Below, one piece after another: positions 1-8,965 of a DNA stretch of 64,000 bases (positions are counted from its first letter, which is position 1; every line of letters starts with the position of its first letter). Position numbers and translations under genes: made by a program. The notes below the pieces were generated by a model. It worked only from the letters and a program-made list of their open reading frames with translations, searched no databases and had not been told where the DNA came from. Origin of the DNA: JAVBQG01 sp031549185 (GTDB lineage: Bacteria; Synergistota; Synergistia; Synergistales; Synergistaceae). The stretch is from positions 41,540 through 105,539 of the forward strand of contig JAVBQG010000001.1 of NCBI GenBank assembly GCA_031549185.1, written 5' to 3'.

Positions 1-17
1 GATAAAACGGGACCGTT

Positions 18-47
18 GTATCGACATTTCCCGGTCGATACTTTTTT
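18..47 (+). terminator. Rho-independent terminator of a gene left of the window
   Basis: An 8-bp perfect inverted repeat (18-25 with 34-41) closes an 8-base loop and is followed by six T residues on the plus strand. It would end a plus-strand gene outside the window that converges on the HIT gene. I see no coding sequence in bases 1-86. Confidence 0.7.
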
Positions 48-86
48 CGATCGTGTAGTATTGTCCCGGCAACAAATTGTTTTCGA

Positions 87-581
87 TCAACGCCATGCTT
101 TTAAAAGTCGGTTGTATGTTTTTGAGAGAGCTTCTGGAAGAACTTTCGTTTCCGCTGTGACGGTCATAAAATTCGTGTCGCCGTTCCATCTGGGGACGAC
201 GTGCAAATGCAGATGGGAATCCACGCCCGCGCCCGCTACTTTTCCAATGTTCATCCCGAGGTTGAATCCATCCGCACGCATAATCGCCTTCAGTACATCT
301 GTGGCTTTTTGCGAGAAAGAAAACATCTCGCTATATTCATCCGAAAGAAGATCCGAAAAATTTGCCGTATGTCGATAAGGGACGATCATAAGATGCCCCG
401 AGCTATATGGGAATCTGTTCATCAAAACAAATGAGAATGTTCCACGTGCAACAACCAGGTTTTCTTCATCGTTCTTCTCTGCGATGTACGCACAGAAAAA
501 GCAGTCGTCTTTCTTCGGAGCGCTTGCATTCGAAGCGGCGTTGATGTAACCCATCCTCCATGGAGCGCGAATGACTTCCAT
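87..581 (-). CDS. HIT-family nucleotide hydrolase/phosphorylase
   Basis: This 164-residue protein belongs to the histidine-triad superfamily, whose members hydrolyse or phosphorolyse dinucleoside polyphosphates or AMP conjugates. The signature HLHLHVVPRW lies near residue 121, and a CxxC pair (CFFC) near residue 28 resembles the zinc-binding N-terminus of many HIT proteins. The segment from about residue 55 (FPYSSGHLMIVP) is typical of the Ap4A-phosphorylase-like branch. The length fits that branch. It lies just downstream of parB on the same strand and may be co-transcribed with it. A parS-like palindrome sits inside the reading frame at 438-453. The substrate cannot be inferred from sequence. 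Confidence 0.9.
   Translation of the reverse strand: MEVIRAPWRMGYINAASNASAPKKDDCFFCAYIAEKNDEENLVVARGTFSFVLMNRFPYSSGHLMIVPYRHTANFSDLLSDEYSEMFSFSQKATDVLKAIMRADGFNLGMNIGKVAGAGVDSHLHLHVVPRWNGDTNFMTVTAETKVLPEALSKTYNRLLKAWR
438..453. promoter_or_regulatory. parS-like centromere site
   Basis: TGTTCCACGTGCAACA matches the widely conserved parS consensus TGTTTCACGTGAAACA at 14 of 16 positions, including the central CACGTG. It lies inside the HIT gene, about 150 bp from the 3' end of parB. ParB proteins of this family load at such sites, which often lie close to parAB. Assignment as a functional site is inference. Confidence 0.6.
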
Positions 582-596
582 TTGATTCAGCTCCTT

Positions 597-1508
597 TTAT
601 TCCCCTGGGAATAACTCTTCCTGGTTTTTTTCGATGTGTTCGAGCAGCAACTGTACTTGCCAGCGCTTCAAACCCTTAATCAAAACTCCCATGCCTTTTC
701 GGCCGCCGGCAATTCGTATCGTGAGTTTGTGATTTTTGCACAGCGCCTCGATCTCCGCCGGAAGCTCGTACTGCATCTCTTCCCGTTTGGGTAGGGCTGC
801 GTCGATTTTTGACGCGACGCTTTGATTGCGAACCAACTCCTCTAGCTGGCGGACGCTGAGATTTTTTTGTATGGTCAGCAGTGCGATCTCTGTCATCTTC
901 CCTTCATCGGGAAGGGCGAGCAGTGCGCGTGCGTGTCCCTCCGTAAGCCGTCCCTGCTCCAGCATGTCGATCACCTGGAGGGGGAGTTGCAAAAGGCGTA
1001 GTTTGTTCGTGACGGCCGCGCGGCTGAAGCCGATTCGTCGCGCCACGTCCTCGTGCGTGAGATTCAGTTTGGCGATCAACTCCTGTATGCCGCGTGCGAC
1101 TTCGACGGCGGAGAGATCTTCGCGCTGGAGGTTTTCGACCAGGGCGAGTTCCATGGCCTGCGCGTCCGAGATCTCAAGAATGCGCACCGGGATCGCATCG
1201 AGCCCGGCCGCCTGCGCGGCGCGCCAACGGCGTTCGCCGGCGACGATTTGATAGCCTTCCGCTGCGGGGCGCGCGAGAATCGGCTGAATGATGCCGTGCT
1301 CCTTGATGGACGCGATCAGGTTGTTCAGGTTCTCTCGATCCATCCCCTTGCGCGGTTGGTAGGGATTGGGGGAGAGATCGTCGCACCGTAAAAAATCCGC
1401 AGGTGAGGGGTCCACCGCGGCAACTTCTTCGACGACCTCCTCGATAATAGGCTCGGACGTAGGAATGAGGGACGCGAGGCCCTTTCCTAACCCTCTGATC
1501 TTTGCCAT
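597..1508 (-). CDS. parB: ParB/Spo0J chromosome partitioning protein
   Basis: This 303-residue protein binds parS and spreads as a CTP-dependent clamp to organise the origin region. The N-terminus begins with the usual basic stretch (RGLGKGLASLIP). The N-terminal domain contains LSPNPYQPRK and the CTP-pocket motif GERRWRAA. The central helix-turn-helix region follows ALVENLQREDLSAVE, with a dimerisation domain at the C-terminus. Length and domain order are normal for chromosomal ParB. Its start overlaps the end of parA by 22 bp, so the two are translationally coupled. A parS-like site lies just downstream at 438-453. Confidence 0.96.
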   Translation of the reverse strand: MAKIRGLGKGLASLIPTSEPIIEEVVEEVAAVDPSPADFLRCDDLSPNPYQPRKGMDRENLNNLIASIKEHGIIQPILARPAAEGYQIVAGERRWRAAQAAGLDAIPVRILEISDAQAMELALVENLQREDLSAVEVARGIQELIAKLNLTHEDVARRIGFSRAAVTNKLRLLQLPLQVIDMLEQGRLTEGHARALLALPDEGKMTEIALLTIQKNLSVRQLEELVRNQSVASKIDAALPKREEMQYELPAEIEALCKNHKLTIRIAGGRKGMGVLIKGLKRWQVQLLLEHIEKNQEELFPGE

Positions 1509-2257
1509 TTCTTGACGACCTCCTTGGCAAATTTGTTGTAAGCGAGCGCCCCGGGGCTCGACGCGTCGTAGTATTGCACCGGCATACCGTGGCTCGGCGC
1601 TTCGCTGATGCGGACGTTTCTGGGGATGTACGTCTTGTAGACCTTGTCCTCAAACTGCTTGCGGACCTCTTCGGCGACGTCCTTCGAGAGGCGCGTGCGC
1701 GAGTCGTACATGGTGAGCAAAAGGCCGTCCAGTTCGAGTGCCGCGTTCAAGTGGGCCTTCACGAGGTCGATGGTCTTCATCAGTTGCGTCAAGCCCTCCA
1801 GGGCGTAATACTCGCATTGGATAGGAACCAGGAAGGAGTCCGCCGCGACCAGGGAGTTGAGGGTGAGCAAACCGAGCGAGGGGGGGCAATCGATCAAAAC
1901 GTATTCGTAGTCCGTTGCTTGGGCGAGTACTTTGCGCAAACGCGTCTCGCGACTCATGGCGGAGACGAGCTCCACTTCCGCACCGGCGAGGTCGATCGTG
2001 GCCGGGACGGCGGTGACACCCTTCCACGCTGTGCCGAGGGAGCACTCGCTCAGCGTCGCGTTCTCGATCAACAAATCGTAGACGCTGGCGGAGACGGAGC
2101 GCCTGTCTATCCCTAACCCGCTTGTGCTGTTCCCCTGGGGATCCATATCCACCAGGAGTACTTTCTTGCCGATGATGCCCAGCGCTGCGGAAAAATTGAC
2201 GCAAGTGGAGGTTTTTCCTACGCCGCCCTTCTGGTTTGCTATTGCACATATTCTCAA
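1487..2257 (-). CDS. parA: ParA/Soj chromosome partitioning ATPase
   Basis: This 256-residue deviant-Walker ATPase works with ParB in segregation. The Walker A motif KGGVGKTS occupies residues 10-17. The Walker A' region VLLVDMDPQGN and the Walker B-like LIDCPPSLG are also present. The start is TTG at 2255-2257, with GGAGGTG about 8 bases upstream; no ATG fits as well. The small size without an N-terminal HTH is typical of chromosomal Soj rather than of long plasmid P1-type ParA. Confidence 0.96.
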   Translation of the reverse strand: MRICAIANQKGGVGKTSTCVNFSAALGIIGKKVLLVDMDPQGNSTSGLGIDRRSVSASVYDLLIENATLSECSLGTAWKGVTAVPATIDLAGAEVELVSAMSRETRLRKVLAQATDYEYVLIDCPPSLGLLTLNSLVAADSFLVPIQCEYYALEGLTQLMKTIDLVKAHLNAALELDGLLLTMYDSRTRLSKDVAEEVRKQFEDKVYKTYIPRNVRISEAPSHGMPVQYYDASSPGALAYNKFAKEVVKKWQRSEG

Positions 2258-2297
2258 TCAAAACACCTCCCCGTATGGTTGCCACATAACACAGCCG

Positions 2298-2326
2298 ATT
2301 ATATCCATAAGCAGAAAGCAGAGCAA
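2298..2326 (-). promoter_or_regulatory. Probable parAB promoter in the parA/AsmA divergent region
   Basis: On the minus strand TTGCTC (2321-2326) is followed after 17 bases by a perfect TATAAT (2298-2303), about 40 bp before the parA start. The surrounding 2258-2559 spacer is AT-rich and separates divergent genes. I see no credible gene in it; the short reading frames there lack ribosome sites. GGAGG at about 2550 serves the AsmA-like gene. Confidence 0.5.
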
Positions 2327-2559
2327 GCAAAGCAAAGATCATTTTTACAAAAATAAATTGTATTTTCACAAGAGCGTCGCAGATATTCTTAACGAAAATA
2401 GGTTATTGTTCTTAATGTGCCTTGAGCATTTGCTTTAACGACCTGTGTATTTTGCTGATTTCTGCCTCGCCGTCCGGCGCGCTCTTGCAATTTCTGTTCA
2501 AAAGCTTTATAAGGTGATAACATGGTCGGGTCTGTTTAGTAGCGGTTTGGAGGATTATT

Positions 2560-5500
2560 ATGTCCAAGAGTGCGAAGTATCGTTTTGCGGCAGTCGTATT
2601 TGTCATTCTCTTTCTGACCCTTGGTGCGGCTTACGCCGTGCTCTCTTCGCGTACATTTTACCCCGATCTTGTGTTCTCAAAGGTGCAGGCGGCTTTTGCC
2701 TCATCGGGGGGATACGTTCTCTCCGTTGATCGTTTGAATGGCAATCCGATCACGGGTGTTATAGGAAGTGGCGTGAAGATTTCGCAAAAAGGTGCCGCAA
2801 TTGCGACGGCCTCCGACGTGGAAATGTACCTCTCGTTTTCCTCTCTCCTCTCCGGCAAGCCGAAGCTGGCTCGAATGACACTCAGCCACCTGCAGGCTGA
2901 TTACGACGAGGTGGCGCGGCACCTCCCGGAGAAAAAAGCGGAGAAATCCACGGAGCCTCCCGCGCTCGACAAATTGATTCTTCTGGACGCGTCGGTCAAG
3001 ACGAAATGGGGTCTGATGACGCTCGAACGGGGTGCGGTCGGCATCGGAAAAGACCGCTACGATTTGAACCTTCGCGGGGCTTTTGCTGGCAAACCGCTTT
3101 TAGCGAAGGGGGTATATATAAAGGAAGAAAATATCGAGAGAATTAACAGAGCTAACCTCGAATGGGGCGGACAGCGGGTTAAGGCAGAGGGAACGCTCTC
3201 GCCCGAGATCTCCTTCTCCTGCGATTTTGAGAAGATCGACATCGAGGCGCTCTTCCCCGTTTTGCCTTTTCTGAGGAAATCCACGGTTCTTGGCGTCTAC
3301 TCCGGCAGAGCGACGGTGAGCGGAGTGGACGGGCTGGTGGTGAAGGGACAGATCGAATCGGCCGCGGGACGCGTCTGGCGCCTTCCTTTTACGTCTTTTA
3401 AGGCGGACGCCACGTATGAAGAGAATAAAATCGGGCTTTCGAACGTGAGGGCGGTCATTTTCGACGCGCTGGCGAACGGCGATGCTGCGATCACACTCTC
3501 GGAGGGCGCCTTGCCGAACCTCTCCGCGCGCTTCGATATCAAAAAGCTCGAGACAAAGAAGATGCTCTCCGAGTTCGACTTCCTCGAAAAAATTCCTGCG
3601 ACCATCGAGTTTGCCTCCTGCGACCTCAAGGGCCGCGTCGATCGATTGTCCGGCCCCATTTATTTGCACGTTCCTCTGTTGAAGGCGGGCGACTTCGACT
3701 TTACCGGAGCGGAGGCGCGCGTCTTCTTACGTGGGGTGAAACCGCTGAACGTATTATTTTCCGGGAAATTGCTCGACTCCTCCCTCATGGGCAGCGGCGA
3801 CGTAGCCCTCTCTTCCCCCAACCGGCTCGACATCGACGTCGCGCTTCTCCCTCTCTCCCTTGCCTCTCTGGCGAAGCAGTATCCAGAGATTGCGAAGATG
3901 AAAGTCGCCGGAAGCGGAAGCGCGTCGGCCAAGGTACGGGGGCCGGCGAACGACTTGGCGATCACCGGGGCTGTCGCCTTTCCGCAGCTGAACGTGCAGA
4001 CTTATTCTTTCAACGATGTAAGGGCTGAGTTTGTCTACGGGGCGGAGGGCCTGTCGCTCAAGATGGCGCGCGCGCTGTGGAACGAAGCGGAGATCACTGC
4101 CGTCGGCGATTCGCGCAAAAACCTGCTCTCGTCCGCGGATCAGACGCTCGATTTTCGCGGCGCCTTCTCCAGGCTCGACCTGAAGGCCCTGGGCGATCAG
4201 GTGGCCGCGATCAAACAAAACGACATCCGCGGGGTTGTCTCGGGACGCTGGGCATTGGGCGGCGACACGAAAAACCCCGTCGTGAATTTCGATCTTGCCA
4301 TCCCGCAGCTTGCGGTTAGAAAATACGCGACTTTGTCTCGCGTGAGCGTTCAGGGAGCCTATCGTTCGCCGGACGTCGAGATTTCGAAGGCGGACGCGAG
4401 GCTTGGGCGCGCCGCCGCGACTGCCAAGGGGCGCATAACGCTCCCGGCGGAAAAGACCCCCCTCTCGTATGAATTCAAGGGGAATTTCAAAGGCCTGAAC
4501 CCGCACGAAATACCCGCGGTTACAGAGGCCCTTCCGGCATCTGCTGATATCTCGGGCGACCTGAACGGAGATCTTCGCGTGTGGACGAGCGACGACGGCA
4601 AGCCGCAGGCGCGCGTCTTCTTCAAGAAGTCCTCTCTCAAGACGAAGAAAGTGGAGATTATGGACCTCAGCGGCGGCGTTGAATTGCAGGGGGACGATCT
4701 CAAAATTTCGAATGTTATCGCCTGTCTGTACCAGGGGAACATGCGCGTGAACGGATTGGTGAAAAATCTGCTCTCGCAAAAAGACGCCCCGGGGCAAAAG
4801 AGCGGAAAAAATACGGCGCTGCCGTTGGAGTTGCATCTCGACGTCACCAGCGTAGACGTCGGACGCGTTTCTCGCATCTTTTCTCCAACCGCACACGGAT
4901 ATCAGGGGTTGATCGTCGCCAGCGCCGACGTTTTCGGCACGACAGGGGAACCGCGCTTTTCCGCGGGCGGCAGCATTCTGGGCATACGCGCGTTTGGCCT
5001 TTTCCTCCCCCGCGTTCGTTTTTCCAACGTCAGCGGCGGACCTGCTTCGATCAGGTTGCCCGAGGTCCAGGCGATCGTCGGACGCGGCACGATTAACGCG
5101 AGCGGAGAGATGACGAAGGAGAAGGGTATCTGGATGGGCTCCCTGAAGGCGAGCGGGAAGAGTGTCGACATCCGAAGCATGACCTTCTCGCTGGAGGAGG
5201 AAATGCGCAGGACCATTACGGGCGCGCTCGACTTCGACTTCGATGGAAGGGGCTCCCCCTCCGCCTTTGAGGGCAGAGGTACCCTGTATATGCCGGCCTT
5301 GAACGTCATGGGCTTTAAGCTGACGAAGGTGAAGGCTCCTTTCTTTGTCTCGGACGGTTTTGTGATGGTGGAAGATTCTTCGGCGCGCGCCTATAACGGG
5401 ACAGTCGTGTTGCAGGTGGCGAAGGATCTCAAGATGAGCCGCTGGGGTGGCCGCGTCGAGATCGTCAGCGCGGATCTTGGTCCTGTTTTGCCGGACGTGA

Positions 5501-6240
5501 TGCCGGACGCCGGCGGCAAGATTACGGGGAAGACCAACTTCAAGATGCGCTTTGGCGGAGACAGCCGCCGGACGAGTATGCAGGACGGCGAGGGCAGCGT
5601 CGAGATAACCGACGGCGAGGTCGTCGGCTTCAAAGGCGCTGCGGCCGTCTCCAAGATGATCGGCGGTCGGCCGTTGCGTTTCAAATCGGCCCTCGCTTCG
5701 TTCAACATCGACGGCAAGACGCTGTATCTTTTGCCGGGCAGCCGCGTCGCGGCGCCGAAGGGCGACCCGGTCTTTAAATACATCATGGTGGACGGTAGCG
5801 TCTCCATGGCTAAGTCGATCGACCTCTCCTGTGTGGGAAACGTCAACATCAAGGCTCTCAACATTTTTGCGGGGGCACTGCAGGGACTGATGGCAGCCGC
5901 CATCGACAGCAAGGAGACGCTGTTGCAGGACTTTCTTGGCGGTGCGATCACGGGTTTCTCGCGAAACGAATTCCGCGACGTGACCCTGCAAATCAAGGGT
6001 ACGGCCGACTCGATCAAGTTCGAGAACGTCAAGGTCACGCAACAGGAAAAGCTGGACCTCATGCCCGAGGCGCTCGCCGAGCCGGACAACACCAAGGAGA
6101 AGGATCCGGAGAAAATCAGGATCAATCTCGAATTCCCCGTCGGCCCCGGAAGCGACGGGGGGGGGGAGAATGGCAATGCGGCTGGCCAAGTCGGCGGCCA
6201 AGTGCTGGAGCAGGCGCTCAAGGGGATCTTGAGTTTCTGA
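2560..6240 (+). CDS. AsmA/TamB-like envelope biogenesis protein
   Basis: This 1226-residue protein has a single N-terminal membrane anchor (residues about 8-28, FAAVVFVILFLTLGAAYAV). It is followed by a very long, repetitive, beta-rich periplasmic region built of short segments such as ANGDAAITLSEG and ARVRGPAND-type stretches. This is the architecture of the AsmA/TamB/YhdP superfamily of bridge-like proteins implicated in phospholipid transport or outer-membrane assembly in diderms. The C-terminal 60 residues are charged and Gly-rich. A strong GGAGG precedes the ATG. The C39-like peptidase gene begins two bases after the stop, suggesting an operon. Family assignment rests on architecture, not on a specific motif. 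Confidence 0.75.
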   Translation: MSKSAKYRFAAVVFVILFLTLGAAYAVLSSRTFYPDLVFSKVQAAFASSGGYVLSVDRLNGNPITGVIGSGVKISQKGAAIATASDVEMYLSFSSLLSGKPKLARMTLSHLQADYDEVARHLPEKKAEKSTEPPALDKLILLDASVKTKWGLMTLERGAVGIGKDRYDLNLRGAFAGKPLLAKGVYIKEENIERINRANLEWGGQRVKAEGTLSPEISFSCDFEKIDIEALFPVLPFLRKSTVLGVYSGRATVSGVDGLVVKGQIESAAGRVWRLPFTSFKADATYEENKIGLSNVRAVIFDALANGDAAITLSEGALPNLSARFDIKKLETKKMLSEFDFLEKIPATIEFASCDLKGRVDRLSGPIYLHVPLLKAGDFDFTGAEARVFLRGVKPLNVLFSGKLLDSSLMGSGDVALSSPNRLDIDVALLPLSLASLAKQYPEIAKMKVAGSGSASAKVRGPANDLAITGAVAFPQLNVQTYSFNDVRAEFVYGAEGLSLKMARALWNEAEITAVGDSRKNLLSSADQTLDFRGAFSRLDLKALGDQVAAIKQNDIRGVVSGRWALGGDTKNPVVNFDLAIPQLAVRKYATLSRVSVQGAYRSPDVEISKADARLGRAAATAKGRITLPAEKTPLSYEFKGNFKGLNPHEIPAVTEALPASADISGDLNGDLRVWTSDDGKPQARVFFKKSSLKTKKVEIMDLSGGVELQGDDLKISNVIACLYQGNMRVNGLVKNLLSQKDAPGQKSGKNTALPLELHLDVTSVDVGRVSRIFSPTAHGYQGLIVASADVFGTTGEPRFSAGGSILGIRAFGLFLPRVRFSNVSGGPASIRLPEVQAIVGRGTINASGEMTKEKGIWMGSLKASGKSVDIRSMTFSLEEEMRRTITGALDFDFDGRGSPSAFEGRGTLYMPALNVMGFKLTKVKAPFFVSDGFVMVEDSSARAYNGTVVLQVAKDLKMSRWGGRVEIVSADLGPVLPDVMPDAGGKITGKTNFKMRFGGDSRRTSMQDGEGSVEITDGEVVGFKGAAAVSKMIGGRPLRFKSALASFNIDGKTLYLLPGSRVAAPKGDPVFKYIMVDGSVSMAKSIDLSCVGNVNIKALNIFAGALQGLMAAAIDSKETLLQDFLGGAITGFSRNEFRDVTLQIKGTADSIKFENVKVTQQEKLDLMPEALAEPDNTKEKDPEKIRINLEFPVGPGSDGGGENGNAAGQVGGQVLEQALKGILSF

Positions 6241-6241
6241 C

Positions 6242-7018
6242 ATGCGAGCGTCGCTGCGATCGCTCTCCGCGCTCCTGTTCTTACTGCTCTCCTGCCTCTC
6301 CTGTCAGGCGCTTGACCACAGGGTTTCCCCCTATTTTACGCACCCGGATTTCTACAATCTCAAGACCGGCGGGTCTTTGACGCTGCTCGAAAAATTCGAG
6401 ACCTGCCAGCAGACCACCGAGTGGAGCTGCGCAAACGCGTCGGCTCTCATGGTGTTGCGCTACTTCGGGAATGACGACTGGCGGGAGCTGGACACGGTCG
6501 GCGCCATGGGGACCAATCCGCTGCCGGAAGACGGCGTCCTGCGGGAGGGCGTCTTCTACGGGACGGCGACGAAGGGCGTGGTGCGGTTTTTCAAACAGAT
6601 CGGTTACGACGTCCGCTCGAGCCTTGAGGCCCGTTCGAAGGACGGCTCGACCTTCGAGGATGTCGCGGATTTTCGCGAATGGATACTGGGGAACCTGCGC
6701 AACGGCGTGCCGATCTTGGTGGAGTGGGTCGACTGGGGCGGCCACTGGCAGGTCGTGATCGGCTACGATACGATGGGGACGGACGATGCCTCGGACGACG
6801 TTCTGGTCCTCGCAGATCCCTACGACACGAGCGATCACCTGCAGGACGGCTATTACATCTTTCCCGCCGAGCGCTTCTTCTACATGTGGTACGACTATCA
6901 GTTTCAACCGAAAGGCGGCAGGTCGCAGCAGTGGGTGATCGCTACACCGAAGGGAAAGAGCGGCTACGTCGCCCCGAAATCTTTTTCTAAAAAAAGTATA
7001 TACTCCGTAGATCCATAA
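6242..7018 (+). CDS. Secreted C39-like cysteine peptidase domain protein
   Basis: This 258-residue protein has an N-terminal hydrophobic signal (LSALLFLLLSCLSC) with cysteines that could form a lipobox. The remainder resembles the papain-like C39 fold: Q56/Q57 as oxyanion residues, C63 in WSCANAS as likely nucleophile, H168 in GGHWQVVIGYD and D192 in LADPYD. C39 domains cleave double-glycine leaders when fused to ABC transporters. Stand-alone secreted copies like this one have mostly unknown substrates. It is coupled to the upstream AsmA-like gene (two-base gap), so it may act in the envelope. The 120-bp gap that follows separates it from a convergent gene cluster. Confidence 0.75.
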   Translation: MRASLRSLSALLFLLLSCLSCQALDHRVSPYFTHPDFYNLKTGGSLTLLEKFETCQQTTEWSCANASALMVLRYFGNDDWRELDTVGAMGTNPLPEDGVLREGVFYGTATKGVVRFFKQIGYDVRSSLEARSKDGSTFEDVADFREWILGNLRNGVPILVEWVDWGGHWQVVIGYDTMGTDDASDDVLVLADPYDTSDHLQDGYYIFPAERFFYMWYDYQFQPKGGRSQQWVIATPKGKSGYVAPKSFSKKSIYSVDP

Positions 7019-7140
7019 AGCCCTGTAAATAAAGGCATAAAGCCTGCTTTTCATAGGGACTGTGCGAAAACGGCGATTTTGTACAATCCTGCCAGAAAGG
7101 GTGATCTTTTCGGGAATAAGCGGGCGAGCATTGATTTGAA

Positions 7141-7923
7141 TTAAAGTGGAACGACGACCCTTCTTCCTTGGCCCCCCAGCTGCCATATTTCCCAGGAAAT
7201 ATCGTAGACCTCCTCAAGTTGATCCGCAGTCACTGCGGACGTGGGGGTATCGCCGAGGATCTCTCCATCCTTCAAAAAGATAATCCTGTTCGTGTAAGTG
7301 AGGGCAAGATTGACCTCGTGCAGCGCCATGAGAATTGCCTTGCCCTCGTCCGCGAGTTCGCGAATCAAACTCATGATCGCCGCCGCATGTTTCGGGTCGA
7401 GCGCGGCCGTCGGTTCGTCGAGAAGCAATACCGGCGGCGCCTGCGCCAGTGCCCGCGCGATGACCACGCGCGCGGCTTCTCCTCCCGAGAGCTCCGTCAC
7501 CTTCCTCCCTTCGAACTCCTCGAGGTCTACGCGCCCCAAGGCCGCGCGGGCCGCTGCGTAATCGGCATAGCCATAGGACCCGAAGCGCGCGATGTGAGGA
7601 TAGCGGCCCATCAGGACGCTTTCGAGAACCGTATAGGCGGAGGTGAATTGTTCGCTCTGCGCCACGTAGGCGCAATGGCGGGCGCGCTCTATCGGTTTCA
7701 TGGAGTCGGTAGCGTCCCTGCCGAACTGCACGGCTCCCACGCTTTTCCGAGCCAGGCCGCAGATGGAGCGAAGGAGCGTGCTTTTTCCACTTCCGTTTGG
7801 GCCGAGGAGCCCGACGATCTCGCCGGGAAAAAGCGAAAGCGAGGTGCCAGGCCGGATAATGGGACGTCCGCCGAGGGTCACCGCGAGGTTCTTTATGGAG
7901 AGAAGGGGTCTGTCGCTGCTCAT
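7141..7923 (-). CDS. ABC transporter ATP-binding protein (cobalamin/siderophore type)
   Basis: This 260-residue ATPase has Walker A GPNGSGKST near residue 40, signature LSGGEAARVVIARAL and Walker B LLLDEPTAALD followed by the switch histidine in ALHEVNLA. Length and motifs match the FecE/BtuD group that energises vitamin B12, haem or siderophore import. The start is ATG at 7921-7923; upstream in-frame sequence overlaps the permease frame region and is not coding. It lies downstream of the FecCD permease and a CobT-like gene on the same strand. This favours a cobamide or its precursor as substrate. No periplasmic binding protein gene is in the window. Confidence 0.9.
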   Translation of the reverse strand: MSSDRPLLSIKNLAVTLGGRPIIRPGTSLSLFPGEIVGLLGPNGSGKSTLLRSICGLARKSVGAVQFGRDATDSMKPIERARHCAYVAQSEQFTSAYTVLESVLMGRYPHIARFGSYGYADYAAARAALGRVDLEEFEGRKVTELSGGEAARVVIARALAQAPPVLLLDEPTAALDPKHAAAIMSLIRELADEGKAILMALHEVNLALTYTNRIIFLKDGEILGDTPTSAVTADQLEEVYDISWEIWQLGGQGRRVVVPL

Positions 7924-7967
7924 AATGGTTACGCCCTTTCGTTTCGACTTCGCCGGGAGGGCGAGCT

Positions 7968-8960
7968 TTACCTGCGACGCCAGAGAAGCAGGCAGAAGAC
8001 GGGGCCGCCGATTAAAACGGTGAGGACGCCGACGGGCAGTTCGCTCCACCCCTTGGCGAAGGTGTCGGCTGAGCAGAGAAGGGCCGCGCCCCCCAACATC
8101 GAGAGGGGAAGCAGGCGAAAGTGCGGCGGCCCGAAGAGGATCCTCAGCAGATGGGGGACGACGAGGCCGACGAAGCCAATGACGCCGAAGCGGCTGACCA
8201 CGAACGAGACGGCGAGAGAGGCGCCCGCCAGAAGAATCAGGCGCGTGCGCGTGACGTCCACCCCGAGCGTCGCGCCGGCGCTGCCGGAAGCCATGATGTC
8301 GAGCTCCTTCGAACTGGTGAGCGAGAAGAGAAGAAGGATGCTGAACGCTAGGAGGAGCGGGAGCATGTCGCGCCAGCCCGTCGCCGAAAAGCTGCCCATC
8401 AGCCAAAGGACGATCAGCGTGACTTTGTCGCCCGCCAGCGCCTTGATCAGCGTGAGGCCGGCGCCGAGGATGCTGCCGACCACGACGCCGGCAAGAATGA
8501 TCCGCGAGATATCCGTTTCGCCGTCGCGTTGTCCGAGGACCCACACCAGAAAGAGCGCCGACATGCTTCCGATGAAAGCGGCGGAGGTTACCCATGGCAA
8601 CCCCGCGACGATCGCGCAGGCCGCGCCGAAGGCACCGCCGGAGGCGACGCCGAGCGTATACGGTTCGGCGAGGGGGTTGCGCAGGACGCCCTGAAAGACC
8701 ACGCCGCAGGCGGCGAGCACGGCGCCGGAGAGGGCGGAAGCGACGACGCGCGGAAAGCGTATCTGCCAGATCACGGTGTGGAGAAATGCCTCTTCGACGC
8801 GGGCGCGAGGTCCTGCTGACAGCATATTGACGACGTTGGACAGGTTCATCTTCACGTCGCCCGATCCGAGCCCGTACAGAACCGCACAAATCAACGCCGC
8901 GAGGAGCCCGATATAGCCCCACAGGGGATTGAGCCGCTCCCGCGCATCCAGCGTCGTCAC
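7968..8960 (-). CDS. FecCD/BtuC-family ABC permease
   Basis: This 330-residue membrane protein has about ten hydrophobic segments and family signatures such as RFPRVVASALSGAVLAACGVVFQGVLRNPLA (shown in parts: RFPRVVASALSGA, GVVFQGVLRNPLA). The GFVGLVVPHLLR motif sits near the C-terminus. It forms the channel for a substrate-binding-protein-dependent importer with the ATPase encoded next to it. It starts at GTG (8958-8960) with GGAG nine bases upstream, five bases after the CobT-like gene ends, so the three genes form one transcription unit. Confidence 0.92.
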   Translation of the reverse strand: MTTLDARERLNPLWGYIGLLAALICAVLYGLGSGDVKMNLSNVVNMLSAGPRARVEEAFLHTVIWQIRFPRVVASALSGAVLAACGVVFQGVLRNPLAEPYTLGVASGGAFGAACAIVAGLPWVTSAAFIGSMSALFLVWVLGQRDGETDISRIILAGVVVGSILGAGLTLIKALAGDKVTLIVLWLMGSFSATGWRDMLPLLLAFSILLLFSLTSSKELDIMASGSAGATLGVDVTRTRLILLAGASLAVSFVVSRFGVIGFVGLVVPHLLRILFGPPHFRLLPLSMLGGAALLCSADTFAKGWSELPVGVLTVLIGGPVFCLLLWRRR

Positions 8961-8965
8961 GTGTG

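Noticed and set aside
1..2257. parAB as part of an integrated plasmid
   Set aside because: ParA is short without an N-terminal HTH, parS-like sequence is of the chromosomal type, and no replication or transfer genes are present.
3754..6243. Long minus-strand frame of 829 codons opposite the AsmA-like gene
   Set aside because: It is the antisense shadow of a GC-rich coding sequence: low-complexity His/Arg-rich translation, no ribosome site and no family resemblance.
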